Below are positions 1 through 11,476 of a stretch of 64,000 nucleotides of DNA, piece after piece (the first letter of the stretch is position 1; the number at the start of each line of letters is the position of its first letter). The DNA comes from Bugula neritina (lineage: Eukaryota > Bryozoa > Gymnolaemata > Cheilostomatida > Bugulidae): the NCBI GenBank assembly GCA_964035545.1, contig OZ037773.1:496001-560000 (forward strand), written 5' to 3'. The notes beneath the pieces were generated by a model that had not been told where the DNA came from, ran no database searches, and saw only the letters and a list, made by a program, of their open reading frames with translations. The translations under genes and the position numbers were made by a program.

Positions 1-2
1 CT

Positions 3-916
3 TGGGGTAAAGAACAGCAAGGTGCTTTTAACAAGATTAAAACTCTCATGGCCAATGCTAAGACGCTGGCTCATTTTGATTCAAAATTGAAAACCAGTGT
101 TGTGGTTGATGCTAGCCCATTTGCATTAGGAGCTGTTTTAGTGCAGGGAGATAGAGTGGTGGCATATGGACACCGCGGGTTGACAAATGTTGAGCGTAGA
201 TATAGTCAAACAGAGAGGGAGGCTTTGGCAATAGTGTGGGCCTGTGAACATTTCATGATGTACTTGTTAGGCATTGAGTTCGAGCTAATAACAGACCACA
301 GACCCCTAGCATTTATATTTAATAATCCTAGCTCTAAGCCAGTTCCTAGGATAGAGAGGTGGTCATTACGCTTGCAGTCATTTAGATTTACAGTGAAATA
401 TAAACCTGGAAAAGGAAACATAGCTGATCCACTCTCTAGGCTGTGTAATGTGATGAATCACAAAGTAAACAGCATTGCTACAGTAGCAGCAGATGATTAT
501 GCTAGGCAGATTGTCAAAGGGGCAGTGCCAATAGCTATTAAATGGAAAGACTTGGTAGCTAAGTCTAGTTCATGCAAAGAATATGCAGATGCTAGAAGTG
601 GGGCTAGGGAATCTGAAGTAGAAGTAGGGGATGAAGTTTGTTGAGGGAGGAGGATAAAGGAAAATTAAGTTGCAACTTTGGCAATGATAGGCATGTAGTA
701 ACATCCAAACAGGGCTCCGATATTGTATGTGAAAACCCAAGCAATGGCAAGGTTACGAGGCGCAATTCGACTTTTGTCAAAGTTATCCCCAAAACACCTA
801 GTTTAAATAAGAATGATTCACCTGTGGGTGATGCCAACACCCAGCAAAGGCCTCAACGTGTTAGAAAACAACCTGATTGGTATGGGGATGTGGTAATTCA
901 TGCACTGGATGAGTAA
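3..916 (+). pseudogene. Ty3/gypsy pol fragment: RNase H joined to integrase C-terminus
   Basis: The open frame runs in from the window edge. Residues after the ATG at 48 form an RNase H domain: the VVVDASPFALGAVL strand with the first Asp, the YSQTEREALAIVWACEHF helix with the catalytic Glu, and ITDHRPL with another Asp, followed by the tether YKPGKGNIADPLSR. Near 580-590 the sequence jumps straight to an integrase C-terminal segment (GARESEVEVGDEV). The HHCC finger and D,D-35-E core, normally more than 250 residues, are therefore deleted. At about 635-640 the frame breaks by one base (TGA at 642-644) and continues in the next frame to the stop at 914-916, ending in a basic RxRKQPDWYG-type tail. 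It is non-functional. Confidence 0.85.
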
Positions 917-998
917 TATAAGATAATAATGAAATCTTTCAAATCCCAATTTGAGATTGCCACACCTTTTAGCAATATTTACTTATGATAGTCTAAAT

Positions 999-1337
999 CA
1001 GGGCTGTCCAACAGGCGGCCCTAGGGCCGGATGTGGCCCGCAGCCTACATTTATGTGGCCCTCGAAGGCATAAAGCTAAAATTATTTTTCACTGTTTACA
1101 TGAATTAAAATAAAAAGCCACCTTTTAAATGCCTTATTTATACAAATAACACAAAAAATGCAGCTGGCAGTAACTATTGAGACTTAATTGTGTAATGATT
1201 CATAAAGTTTTGGAATAAAGTAGTTTGAAAAATACTGATGCTGTGGCCCCCAGCACAAGCTGAAGCTTACAATGTAGCCCTCCACATAAAATATTTCATT
1301 TCTGTGGCCCTCGGTTTGAAAAGGTTGGACACCCCTG
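999..1337. mobile_element. hAT-type MITE, nested in the gypsy fragment
   Basis: This 339-bp non-coding element has imperfect terminal inverted repeats: CAGGGCTGTCCAAC on the left, and the right end read inverted is CAGGGGTGTCCAAC (13 of 14 identical). It is flanked by a perfect 8-bp target duplication, GTCTAAAT, at 991-998 and 1338-1345. An 8-bp duplication with these termini is the hAT signature, and the central TA of the target fits the Buster branch of hAT. There is no transposase ORF. A second, inverted, diverged copy lies at 59398-59689. Confidence 0.85.
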
Positions 1338-1513
1338 GTCTAAATGCTGTTTGTTTTTGTTAAAGCTACTATATTTGATGAGTAGCTAACTGTTTATAAA
1401 TTGCTGTTTATTAGAAATTACTATTTTATCTTAACTTAGTCTAGAGCACTTGTGAAACTAATTACTTTTAGATGTTATGGGTAATTAATTATCTTTTTGA
1501 AGAAAAGAAGGGT

Positions 1514-1715
1514 TGTAATGTTTTGAATGTGTGCTGCATGCAATAGAGTTGTTGATTATTACTGCATGAATCAGAAGATGTTTGGCAACTGTATGATGTC
1601 ATATTCTGTATATATATAAGATGAAGATTTACAAATATAAGTTAGTTTTTAGCCCTCAACCGAGTGTAGTCTCTACAGCATAAACATATAATAACTGCAA
1701 ATTAACACAACATAA
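1514..1715 (+). repeat. Presumed 3' LTR of the first gypsy element
   Basis: A purine tract (AGAAAAGAAGGG, 1501-1512) is followed at 1514 by TGTAATG, as expected for a polypurine tract and LTR start. A TATA-like run (TATATATAAG, about 1611-1620) lies inside. The right end is not clear: several CA dinucleotides fall between 1680 and 1715. No 5' partner LTR is in the window, so the boundaries are inferred. Confidence 0.45.
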
Positions 1716-1740
1716 AATCCACCACCAGTTTCTAGCTAGG

Positions 1741-2154
1741 GGAGTCACCACCGTTGAAGATGCTCTGACAGAGGGGGAAGCTTACCTCTTAGCCAATCAG
1801 ATGCATAAAAGTCGCGGGAACTCCCGTCAAGTGGAGGTAGACCGCGCGGACACGGCAGCGGGACGAGAGGAGGAAACCTCCGCAACGGCTGCCGTGGCTC
1901 AGTTAGCAACAGCATCGAAAGTCACTCAACTGACTGACATGCTGGCCAAACTGATAGCAACACTGACACCCCAAACCCCAGTAGGTACCGCCGCTGAGCC
2001 CCTACGGCTACCGGCGCCGCCACCGGGGGAAACGGTCAGTTTTTGCTGGGAATGCGGAAATCAAGGACATTTTCGCAGGCACTGTCCCTTCCTAACTCCG
2101 GGGTTAAACTACTGCGGCCCGCAGATGTTCCCACCTTTTGCGGGCCGACGATGA
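1741..2154 (+). pseudogene. gag C-terminal fragment with CCHC zinc knuckle
   Basis: The frame is already open upstream of the ATG at 1801, and the residues before it (ALTEGEAYLLANQ) read like the end of a capsid domain, so 1801 is not a true start. The frame continues through a Glu/Ala-rich linker to one CCHC zinc knuckle, CWECGNQGHFRRHC (2044-2085; C-x2-C-x4-H-x4-C), the nucleic-acid-binding motif of nucleocapsid. It stops at 2152-2154. The protease frame lies one base back and is open from 2043, giving a 112-bp overlap that would fit -1 frameshifting in the parent element. I see no clean slippery heptamer. Confidence 0.75.
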
Positions 2155-5100
2155 AACCTCCAGGGAAGAAGAAACGCAGGTCACCCAGACGGGTGCCGCG
2201 TGCTGGCAACCAACAGTGGCAACAGGCGCGACGGACCAGCAAAGGGCTTCGCCCCGCCGCTACATTTTCCATGCCCCTCCACAGTCGATTCGACGGGCTA
2301 CCAGCCCAAGAATCTGGATGGGAGCCAGCAAAGGTAGCCGGAAATCTAGCCTCGGCATCTCCAAGGCCCACTTACCACCATCCCAAGAGACCTCCTTCGC
2401 GACCCGAAGCGAGGGAGGTACTCCCTGCGAGAGCAAGGCCTGAAGAGAGCGTTCAGGTGTAGCCCCATGGGAACAGCTATTTCTTGCCCGGTAAATTGGA
2501 AGGCAAAGCTGTCACTTTCCTCATTGACTCGGGCTGTACCACAAACCTCCTAAGCCGCCAACTCTTCGACACCCTCAGTGCTAGGGTCAGGGGCGAGATG
2601 GAATCGTACGAGGGAGAGTATGGCACCCTAGCTGACGGGTCATGCCTTCCCTTTTATGGTATAATTGAGCTGACGGGACGGGTCCGTGATTAAACGATCC
2701 AAGAGACTTTTATCGTCAGTCAGCTCAAAGAGGACGCCATCCTCGGGATGCCATTCCTAAAACGGCACGGATGTCACGTCGATTTTAGTAAATCTGCGAT
2801 GGTGATGTCCGGGCGAGAACTCACCTGCGTCGACAAGTTCGGCCGCCCTTTAGTGGGAGGTGTGCAGGTGGTACGCAACCGTACCATACCAGGCCGCTCC
2901 CGGGCTACCATTCACTGCAAGGTGAACAATAGCTGGATCTCTGGACTCGGGGTAGTCGAAGGCGCGCACGAAAGGATCCAACTTGCCAGCAGTCTGAACC
3001 AGCTGACTGAGCAAGGGGAGATCTTAGTGCAGTGCGACAACCCCTTTATCGAGTCTGTCAAGCTTCCGGCTGGGTCTATGCTGGGCCGGTTTCACTCCGT
3101 TCAGGAGGAGGACGTGGGCCCGTCGCTGGGTGACGCGACGGAGGCACCCCCTTGGCACCCTACTCAAGGGCGAGGGACAGTCCCAGCACATCTCCGGGAG
3201 TTATAGAAACAGCCTGTGGTGGCTGCGCGAGTAACAAGGAGCGGCAAGCTATGGCGGAGTTGCTACGCGACTACGGTGATGTGTTCAGCAGCGGAGATCA
3301 TGACGTGGGACTGACTGGAGTTGTCAGACACGAAATACCGCTGACTGCAGGGACGGCCCCTGTCCGGCAACCCACACGCAGGCTGGGGCCGGAAAAAGAG
3401 AAGGAGGTTAGCCGACAAGTACGGGATCTTCTGGACCGCGGCCTCATAGAGCCCGCCCATAGTGCGTGGAGCTCGCCGGTCGTACTGGTCCGGAAGAAAG
3501 ACGGCAGTTGGCGGTTCTGTGTGGATTACCGCAAACTCAATAGCGTAACCATACAGGACGCCTACCCTCTACCTCGTATTGACGAGTCATTGGATGCCCT
3601 AGTCGGCAGCAAGTACTTCAGTACGTTAGACTTGCTGAGTGGCTACTGGCAAGTTCCTCTGAGTCCCGACGCCCAGGAGAAAGCGGCGTTTATCACACGG
3701 GACGGTTTGTGGAAGTGGAAGGTGTTGCCTTTCGGGTTAACCTCCGCCCCAGCCACCTTCCAGAGGCTGATGGAGCAAGTCCTCAGCGGGCTCCATTGGA
3801 AGACACTGCTGATCTACCTCGATGATATCATCGTGATCTCCCCAGACTTCGAGACGCATGTCAGTCGTCTGCGGGAGGTCTTCAAGAGACTCCGAGGTGC
3901 CGGTTTTAAGCTCAAACCTTCCAAGTGCGCTCTATTACAGCCGGAGATAAAGTACCTGGGGCACGTTGTCGGTCGAAACCGCGTGGCAACGGATCCCGAA
4001 AAGGTACGGGCGATAGAAGACTGGGTCACCCCTCAAGACTTGACCGGACTTCGGGCTTTCTTGGGGCTGGTAGGGTATTACAGGCAATACATACCAGACT
4101 TTGCGGGCATAGCACAGCCATTAAACCGGCTCACCGCAAAGGGGGTGACGTGGCAGTAGACCCCAGTCGAACAAGGAGCGTTCGACCGCCTCAAGGGTTG
4201 CCTACTAACGGCGCCCATCTTGGCCTACCCAGACCCCACTCTGGAGTACATCCTCGACACTGACGCCAGTGACCAAAATGTTGGCGCTGTGCTGTCTCAA
4301 GTGCAGGAAGGCCGAGAGGTGGTAGTAGCCTACTACAGCAAGTCTCTCTCACCCACTGAACGAAATTACTGCACTACCCGCAAGGAGCTGTTGGCAGTAA
4401 TCAAGTCAGTGAAGCACTTCAGACCATACTTATACGGCAGGAAGTTCCGGCTGCGTACGGACCATGCCTCGCTGATCTGGTTGTGCAAGAGAGCAGAGCT
4501 CTCCAGTCAGGTCGCCCAGTGGCTCGAAGTCCTAGCTGAGTTCTCGTATCGGATCGAACATCGACCGGGCAAGAGACACAGCAATGCAGATGGGTTGAGC
4601 CGCCGACCTGATGGAGGCTGCAAACAGTGTCTCAACATCGAGAGGAAAGACGGAGGTCCCCCGCGATGCGAGTTGGAGACATTGGCTCACCACGGAGCAC
4701 CGTTTGACTGGGACCAGGGTCAACTCAGGCAGGAGGTTGACGAGTCCCCGGAAGTTATACAAAATCTCCGCACCAATCCTGTACTGGCCGATAATGTCCA
4801 GGAGCTGAAGAAGCTCCAGGAAAAGCTGCCTGGGGTAGTGGCAGACACATATCGGGCCAAAAGGGACAGGCGACGACCCAGCGAGGAACGCATACGGCAA
4901 GGATGCGCCGAGTTCCGGCTACTCTGCCAGCGTTGGGACTCGCTGAGGATCGGGCAGGATGGTCTATTGACCATTTCTCTAGCTGCCAACGGCAGACACC
5001 CGGAGAGGAAAAGGGTGGTCTGCCCCAGCGCCATACGCCGCGAGTTAATTTGGGACACTCACAAACAGGCCCACGCAGGGGTCATGAGAGTGATCTCCAA

Positions 5101-6680
5101 ATTGCAACTCCGGTGATATTGGCCCAAAATGGGGCGGGATGTCCGGCTCAGAGTAAAGCAGTGCGAAATTTGCCAGGCCAGCAAGCATGGCCGTCTCCCT
5201 GGTGAAGCGGGACGGCGGAGGCTATATGCTGGCAGGCTGTGGCAGGTGGTAGCTGTTGACCTGGTCGGACCCATGCCCCTGACCCCCAGAGGCAATAGTT
5301 GGATCTTAGTACTGACCGACCACTTTACTAGGTGGGCGGATGCTCTGGCTATCCCAGTTGCGTCAGCCCCAACAGTGGCCAGGGCGCTAGACCAACATGT
5401 ATTCTGTTATTTCGGACTCCCCGAACAGATACACTCTGACCAAGGTGCGCAGTTTCAGTCCCAACTGATGAGCAACCTTTGCCGCCTCTGGGGAGTGAAT
5501 CAGAGCAAGACCACTCCTTACTACCCCCAAGGTAACGGGGTGGTGGAGCGCAATAACCGAATGCTAGGTGATGCGCTCCGGAGTCTTCTCCTCGGACGCA
5601 GTCAAGAGGAATGGGACACGGTATTGCCACAAGTCATGCGTGCATACCGTAGCACCCCACACACCAGCACTGGTAAGACCCCAAACCTCTTGATGCTCGG
5701 GAGAGAGACCCGAGTCCCTGACCATCTCACCTACCACGTTTCAGAGCGAGACAACTCGATTCACGAGTATGCCAGTGAACTAGTGGAACGGATGAAGGTC
5801 GCACACGGTATACTGCGCGAACAGCAGTGGAAGGTGCGACACGAAGATTCCGAGGAACCACCCCTCTACCAGACGGGGGATAAGGTGTGGATGGTCAACT
5901 ACCGTAGGCGTCGCGGACAGGCGGCTAAGCTACAGCCTAAGTTCGTGGGACCCTACGTGATCATCGAGGCGATGCCCAACCATACGTACAAGATTGAGCA
6001 CTCAGGACAGGTGTCTATCCAGAATGAGTCTCGCTTGAAGCCGAATTGGGCTAGCCCCGACGTGGTGGGAGAAGCCCCCCCCCCCCCCGTTGTTGGAGCC
6101 CAGGAGGCAGACAACAACGCGTGGGCGACGGTGGCAGGGACCCGAATATGAAGTGGTCGTATCGCGGGAAAAAGACTTGGTGAGAGACGAGCGACCGCTT
6201 TTACCAATAGAAGTGCGTCCGCCCCCGCCAAGTCTGATTCCATCACTTCCAGAAACCGAGCCGGTTCCGGAAGTGCAAACCCCCACGGAAGGAGGGGCTC
6301 CATCCGGAGAACAAGAAGAAGTGACCACTAACGGTGAAGTAGAAACGCCACCAGGGGCCCCTAATAAAACACCCACGAGTGCGTCACCTCCCCTGGAGCG
6401 GGGACAACGTACGAGGCAACCCCCCGCATACTTGAAGGACTTCATATGTGACTGCATTAAAAGCGGCACGTACGAAAGTCTGGGGGAAAACCGTACGGGG
6501 AAAGTATCGAGCAAAAGTGGGAGTTGTCAACACCATGGAAATATCAACTTTGGTATCGGCGGAAGTAGAAACAAAATTCATCCGCCGGATACACAAAGTC
6601 TTAATCACGCACCCCAACCACGTTGCTCGATCTTTTCATATGCTGATGCAGTCAAGAGTAGACGTGTTCCTAATCAGTAG
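2043..6680 (+). pseudogene. Ty3/gypsy pol polyprotein, broken
   Basis: Domains in order: aspartic protease (FLIDSGCTTNLLS near 2518-2556, the D-S/T-G site); reverse transcriptase (WRFCVDYRKLN, LPFGLTSAPATFQRLM, and the catalytic YLDD at 3815-3826); RNase H (LDTDASD near 4250, TDHASL); integrase with H-x3-H...C-x2-C finger near 5057-5175 and the D,D-35-E core with Asp codons at 5258 and 5438 and Glu at 5546 (35 residues between the last two); then a proline-rich tail ending RTRQPPAYLKDFIC. Breaks: stops at 2460-2462, 2691-2693, 4157-4159 and 5114-5116; a one-base shift near 3205; and a shift in the poly-C run at about 6077-6089. In an intact element this would cleave Gag-Pol, copy the RNA and integrate the cDNA. 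Confidence 0.9.
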
Positions 6681-6946
6681 TCCAAACCATTTCACAAATT
6701 CAGTATGTCTTACGACAACGGATCGTGGGGTGAGATAACTTTATCTTGATATGGAAACTAGATTGCATCACTCAGCTCCGACTCACCGAGTCAAATGAGC
6801 TGGAGATAGGCTAGTGAAATACCGTGGTAAGAACTCATTTTGACTTAGAGATTTTATAATCTCATTGCAAAACGTGTTCTATCTGACTATTCACTACCAT
6901 AAATCTCTACGAGTGTAACTGAACGAGAAGTTGCCAGGCTGTTTAA

Positions 6947-7777
6947 GCTGACAACACTGCAGTGTATTATACTAACGCTGTTGAAACTCTTTCAGGTCAC
7001 ACTCGACCCGTTACGACCAGTGTACGGGATAGAGCACTTCCCGCTCCGCATCATGAGAAGTATACCAATGGTGATCGGCCCGAGCCGCTGCGCCGCTGTT
7101 GGCGGTGGGTGTCGCCAGAAACAGAGGAGCAGATAGAAACAGCCTGGGGATCCAAAGGAAGGACGCGGTGCCAGATTTGTGACGAAGAGTGCGCCTCTCA
7201 CCGCTCCTTGAAGCTGCATGTCAACGCCCACCTGCTACTCACATTCTGCCCCTGTGGATATAGTGATGTCTACCCCTACCCCGTCACCAGACATCGGGCG
7301 ACGGGCTGTTTCTCCGGAGAGAATTACGTGGTAGATGCCAAACTCTATCCCGAATTCTTAACTCTAATACTACCCCTAGTGAAGAAGGCGATGTTGTTGG
7401 CCGTCCTGACCTCGGGTTTCCAGCGCGTACTAGACTACGCCAGGCAACAATCTCCATTGGTATCCGACCGCCCTCAGATTGTGTACACCCCCAAAGAGTT
7501 TTCCTATCCCGAAGAAGGAGAAGTCTCCCCTATCCCGACGAAAAGACGGACCCGGTCTCCAAGCCCCCCTCTTCGTCGAAGACGGACACCGTCCCCAGAT
7601 CCCGCTCGCCTAGCCACGGTGGAAGAACGCCTCCTCCGATTGCAGGCTGAGTTTACCCAGTTAGCACCGGATCTGCTTAATACCACGACGGGACTCTTTC
7701 AGTTAAAAGGTTCGGTTGGCCGGATTAAGAGGAAGTTACGTACCTGCCAGGCCAAACATCGGCTTGCCAAACACTGA
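6947..7777 (+). CDS. Accessory 3' ORF of gypsy element, C2H2 zinc-finger protein
   Basis: This frame is uninterrupted for about 275 codons, while pol in the same copy is broken. It encodes a C2H2 finger, CQICDEECASH... (C-x2-C-x12-H-x3-H, about 7169-7231), immediately followed by a CCHC-like finger starting FCPCGYSD (C-x1-C-x12-H-x4-C). Next come a hydrophobic helical stretch (LTLILPLVKKAMLLAVL), an Arg/Ser/Pro-rich basic block (RRTRSPSPPLRRRRTPSP) and a C-terminal heptad-like segment (TVEERLLRLQAEFTQL). There is no in-frame ATG before about 7391, downstream of both fingers. A 3' splice-site-like CTCTTTCAG ends at 6995, so expression from a spliced RNA sharing the gag leader is likely (inference). 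It is not an envelope protein: no signal peptide or terminal membrane anchor is visible. The function is unknown. Confidence 0.7.
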   Translation, partial: ADNTAVYYTNAVETLSGHTRPVTTSVRDRALPAPHHEKYTNGDRPEPLRRCWRWVSPETEEQIETAWGSKGRTRCQICDEECASHRSLKLHVNAHLLLTFCPCGYSDVYPYPVTRHRATGCFSGENYVVDAKLYPEFLTLILPLVKKAMLLAVLTSGFQRVLDYARQQSPLVSDRPQIVYTPKEFSYPEEGEVSPIPTKRRTRSPSPPLRRRRTPSPDPARLATVEERLLRLQAEFTQLAPDLLNTTTGLFQLKGSVGRIKRKLRTCQAKHRLAKH

Positions 7778-8076
7778 CTCTGGTTCTGTTGCCCGGAATG
7801 ATCCACAAACCTCATCCTTTTGGGGGGGAACCCAAGACTGTCGTGTAAATGCTTGACTGCTCGACAGCTCGATTCCTTGTCCAATACTACAACTAGCCGG
7901 TATTCTCTCTCTATAGCTGGCCAATTGTATGTGACCTGCTGTTATAATGACTCTGTCTGTTATTGTATATCTTTATATATATGTTATGTCTTTTCCTTTG
8001 GTCTACTGATGTATGTGGTTAATGATGGAACAATTCTTTTATATCAGAAAGAGGGCTTTCTGCTGGTGGGGGCGGT

Positions 8077-8382
8077 GTGGTGGCTCGTGGAGCTACCAGC
8101 AGCACGATACACAGGGTCGCGTAATTGACCCGGAACAATGACAGCCAATTAGCGGCTCTAGTAGTTAGTAGCAGTAGTAGTTTTCCCGCTGTTAGTCAGT
8201 CGAAGTTAGAGTGTTGAATAGCCTAGATGTGTGGAATTATTAAATGTATTTGTATCGTTTTTGTAATGTGTTCTTGTGTCTAAAATATATACTCGTTCAC
8301 TCGACTTAACCTGGTGAAGTTCTCTAGCAAGTAATTAGACTCTCTGGATTGCATATCAACCCTAATACTGAAAATCATAACA
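8077..8382 (+). repeat. Presumed 3' LTR of the second gypsy element
   Basis: After a G-rich tract (GGTGGGGGCGG, 8066-8076) the sequence starts TGTGGTGG and runs about 306 bp to ATAACA, giving TG...CA termini. It sits 300 bp after the last ORF, where an LTR is expected. No 5' copy is in the window to confirm the ends. Confidence 0.4.
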
Positions 8383-10122
8383 ATTTACACTTAGGAAATA
8401 CATAATGATATTAAATATGTTAAATAATACATTATTATTTCCAAGTACACCACTTTTTAAACTCACATCAGAGTGATTTAATAAATACATAATTTATACT
8501 ATATGACTTTACAACTTGGTTGAAGTGGAAATATGTTTGGAGAGGAGGAGGGGAGAGAGGGAGGGGGAGGGGGAGGGGAGGGTAGGGAGAGGGGAGGGGA
8601 GAGAAAGAGAGGAAGGGGGAGGGGAGAGAGAGAGGGAGGGGGAGGGGAGGGGGAGGGAGAGGGGAGGGAGAGAGCTGGGATGCAAAAAATAAGTATCATT
8701 CAAGTGGTTATTAAGTGAATTATTTATTATCCATTCTATGTACGAAATGGACAGCAGTTAGTATACAAAATAAATTGTGTACAAAACGAAAGTAACCCTG
8801 TATGATGATGCAATTAAATGAGTGAGTGAATGCTTGCAATTATAACGATATTCCTGAAGATGTCAATAGTGAAGTCATCTACTTCCTATTGACATCTATT
8901 CATGATGAACTTCAAGTTTGCATTACACAGCAACTGCAAGTCATACTCATTGTTAAACTAGTCAAGTGGTTGGTCCAGGTTATGCAATTAATTGTGATTA
9001 CATCATCATCATAGAACAAAACAAAAGTAAGTGGATAGAACTTACCACTACTATCATTTGTTAATTAATTCTGCATCAAGCCTTCAATCAAGTAATCCAG
9101 TAATTAGTATGACACGATTAGTCGCAAATTGTTGCAAAAACTTAGCACTGTTTCCACCACAATTGATGTTGTTAACAGCAACTACCTACTAGCAACTTAG
9201 TTTTCAGGCTTCCTTCTGTTTTCCTACTAGCACTATTGATGTTGCTGCAGCCGACTTTTTATGTTGGGGAAAACCCGAAGTAAAATTCCCCACGTTATTC
9301 TAAAATCTAAATAGGCTACTACACTGAGCTGGAATAGACCTGGAGAGGCCAAGGACGTTTTAGCGTGGCCAAATAGTTTAGCTCCGCCTTAACATGGAAA
9401 ACTTAACCACGCCTACTTGTTTTGCACGCAGTAGTAGTAAAATCCATTATAAATGCAAGCTATTAGAGCTTATATATTGAGGTAAACACTAAAAAATAAT
9501 GAAAATTCAGCAATGTGAAGCAGGAACCAATTATTTTGTTTATTTTACTTTTGGTATTTGTAATTTCATGACTAATTATCATTTTATGAAGCATGTACCT
9601 CAAGTATATATGATAATAACTTTAATAACCTAACAAATGCATTACATATTTATTGATTAGATCAACACATTAGTCAAAATTAAATGAAAAGCAACAGCAA
9701 AGCAAATTTCAGCCTTAGTACATGAACACTGGCAGTAAGGATAACAAGTATAAAAGTTTATAAATAATATAAAAAAACCGGTGGTAAGACACAGCTTTAC
9801 AACACAGGCAAGTAACAGATTTCCTTAAACCTTTCAAAGTTTTAAATTCTGTTTTCAAGTGCTAATCTGAAAGCAATAAGTGATTAAAATGGAATTACAG
9901 AATAAACAAAAAATAATATTATATTGCAATAACAATATTTGTTATCATCTAATGTTATAATATAAATACTGTTGTAATAACTTCTAAACGATTAATTACC
10001 CACATCCTTATTACTGGCCTCTAAACAGTACACTTTTGTTGCTACATTGCCTGAAATTTAGTTTGTGCATAGCAATATTTGTTAGTTTAGCAATGTGGTG
10101 CTGAAATAAGTCATAATATACT
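8383..10122. other. Gene-free AT-rich interval
   Basis: Apart from the purine tract at 8534-8676 I see no gene, RNA or mobile-element signature here. The open frames are short and have no recognisable motifs. Confidence 0.5.
8534..8676 (+). repeat. Polypurine tract (GGGA/GAGG)n, about 140 bp
   Basis: This is an almost pure purine run of G, GA and GGGA words, with near mirror symmetry in places and only a single pyrimidine (a T near 8583). Such tracts can form triplex (H-DNA). The overlapping frames encode only Gly/Arg/Glu or Pro/Ser/Leu low-complexity peptides and are not genes. Confidence 0.9.
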
Positions 10123-11476
10123 TCAATGAGTAAATTTAAAAGGGAGAAATGATGATTTTCGATGCCTAATGATGTCTCCATGAATAACAGTTGTGCTATC
10201 TAATGGCTTAGAATTTCCTGAGTTGCCTGGATGTACACCACATCGGGTCACCAATTTTCTAAAGATAGACTGAAAGCCAGTTACAGATGCGTTATTATTC
10301 CATCCACCTAGAACAGATATTAAAAAAATGCTTGGACATCAATTGCCTGTTCACAATTAATGATTGGATTATGTTTACCCAGAAAAAATGATGTTTTTTA
10401 GAACACAAGCAAAACCTTGCATGCAATTAAGCCAAAAAAGTCATTTAATTAAAAAATGCACAATTGCTTTGACACCACAGTTTTGGAAATTTTTGAAAAT
10501 TCATTATCTTTGTCTCTTGGTATTCAAAAGTTAATAAAATTTACTTCATATTGCGTGCATTTCAACCGCTAAGCTCAAGCAAAAAAATTCACTTTTCAAC
10601 ACAGTTGGTCCAACCGACCATCTTAGTTGCACCTATCAAAGCAAAGTGAAAAACCGAACACCTGAAGGAAAGAGATAAGAGAGCAAGAGAACAAATGAAC
10701 ATCTTAACATAAGTGCATGCAGACTGGGCTTCATGCATAGCAGTTTAGAGCTATAGCATACCACAGCTCTAAATGGTCTTGCGAAAATTTATACATTAGC
10801 AGATAGTCGAGCGTTTTAGGCACCAACAGTTTCTCCACCAACCCAAATACTGTGTCAATGGCACATACAAGTCCAGTAATACAAACATGTCTGCAAATAA
10901 CACAAATAGGGACAGGCACATATTAGATCTGAAATATAAGCAAGTAACACTTTCTATGGTAATAGGAAATTTACCTTTTGGTCTTGTACAGAGGTATCTT
11001 TTCATTATTCTTTAGGCCTAGCAAATATTGCCGTGTATCTTTCAGAAAAGGAGTGATGACACTGATACCATTTAGATGTAAAGGCTGCTTGTAGCCTTTA
11101 GCTATTGCTGATCGACTATTCAGGATGTCAAACAACCGATCAACTCGCTACAGAAAAAGTAACATCAGCAGAACATGGGACGATTGCAGTTACAGTATTT
11201 TAAAGAAATAAAACCAAAAGCTGTAACAAACCCTAATGAAGTTGATGGTAGCATCACACTGCTGGAATTTAGAGAGTCCCAACTGTTTCAGCGTATCTAG
11301 TGAGTCAGCCACTGAAGCTGACAGCAACTGGGTAGCAAGAGACACCTGAGTAGATGACACAATAAAGATATTAGTTCAACACTCAATTATAACTGCATTG
11401 CCAAAGTAGCGCTTTACTAGTAGTAGTAGTAGCAGTAGGCTAGTAGTAGTAGTAGCAGTAGGTTAGTAGTAGAAGT

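Larger units (their letters stand above)
1..1715 (+). mobile_element. Ty3/gypsy retrotransposon, 3' part, internally deleted
   Basis: This is the 3' portion of an LTR retrotransposon running in from the left edge. In order it shows the end of reverse transcriptase and RNase H, the C-terminal tail of integrase, an untranslated stretch interrupted by a hAT MITE (999-1337), a purine-rich tract (about 1501-1512) and a presumed 3' LTR from 1514. The integrase zinc finger and catalytic core are missing. The right end is uncertain: recognisable gag sequence of a second element starts by about 1725-1741, so I place the boundary near 1715. Confidence 0.8.
1716..8382 (+). mobile_element. Ty3/gypsy retrotransposon, 5'-truncated, with extra 3' ORF
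   Basis: This second LTR element is clearly more GC-rich than the AT-rich host DNA. It carries in order the end of gag with a zinc knuckle, protease, reverse transcriptase, RNase H, integrase, a proline-rich pol tail, a separate zinc-finger ORF (6947-7777) and a presumed 3' LTR (8077-8382). The 5' LTR and most of gag are absent; gag enters abruptly next to the LTR of the first element. Pol has several in-frame stops and frameshifts, so this copy is dead, but its coding similarity is well kept, which suggests fairly recent inactivation. Confidence 0.85.

Noticed and set aside
6947-7777. Envelope gene of the gypsy element
   Set aside because: No signal peptide, furin-like site or C-terminal membrane anchor is visible. 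The protein has zinc fingers and a basic Arg/Ser/Pro block instead.
8499-8718. Frames of about 60 codons on both strands
   Set aside because: They are translations of a polypurine/polypyrimidine tract.
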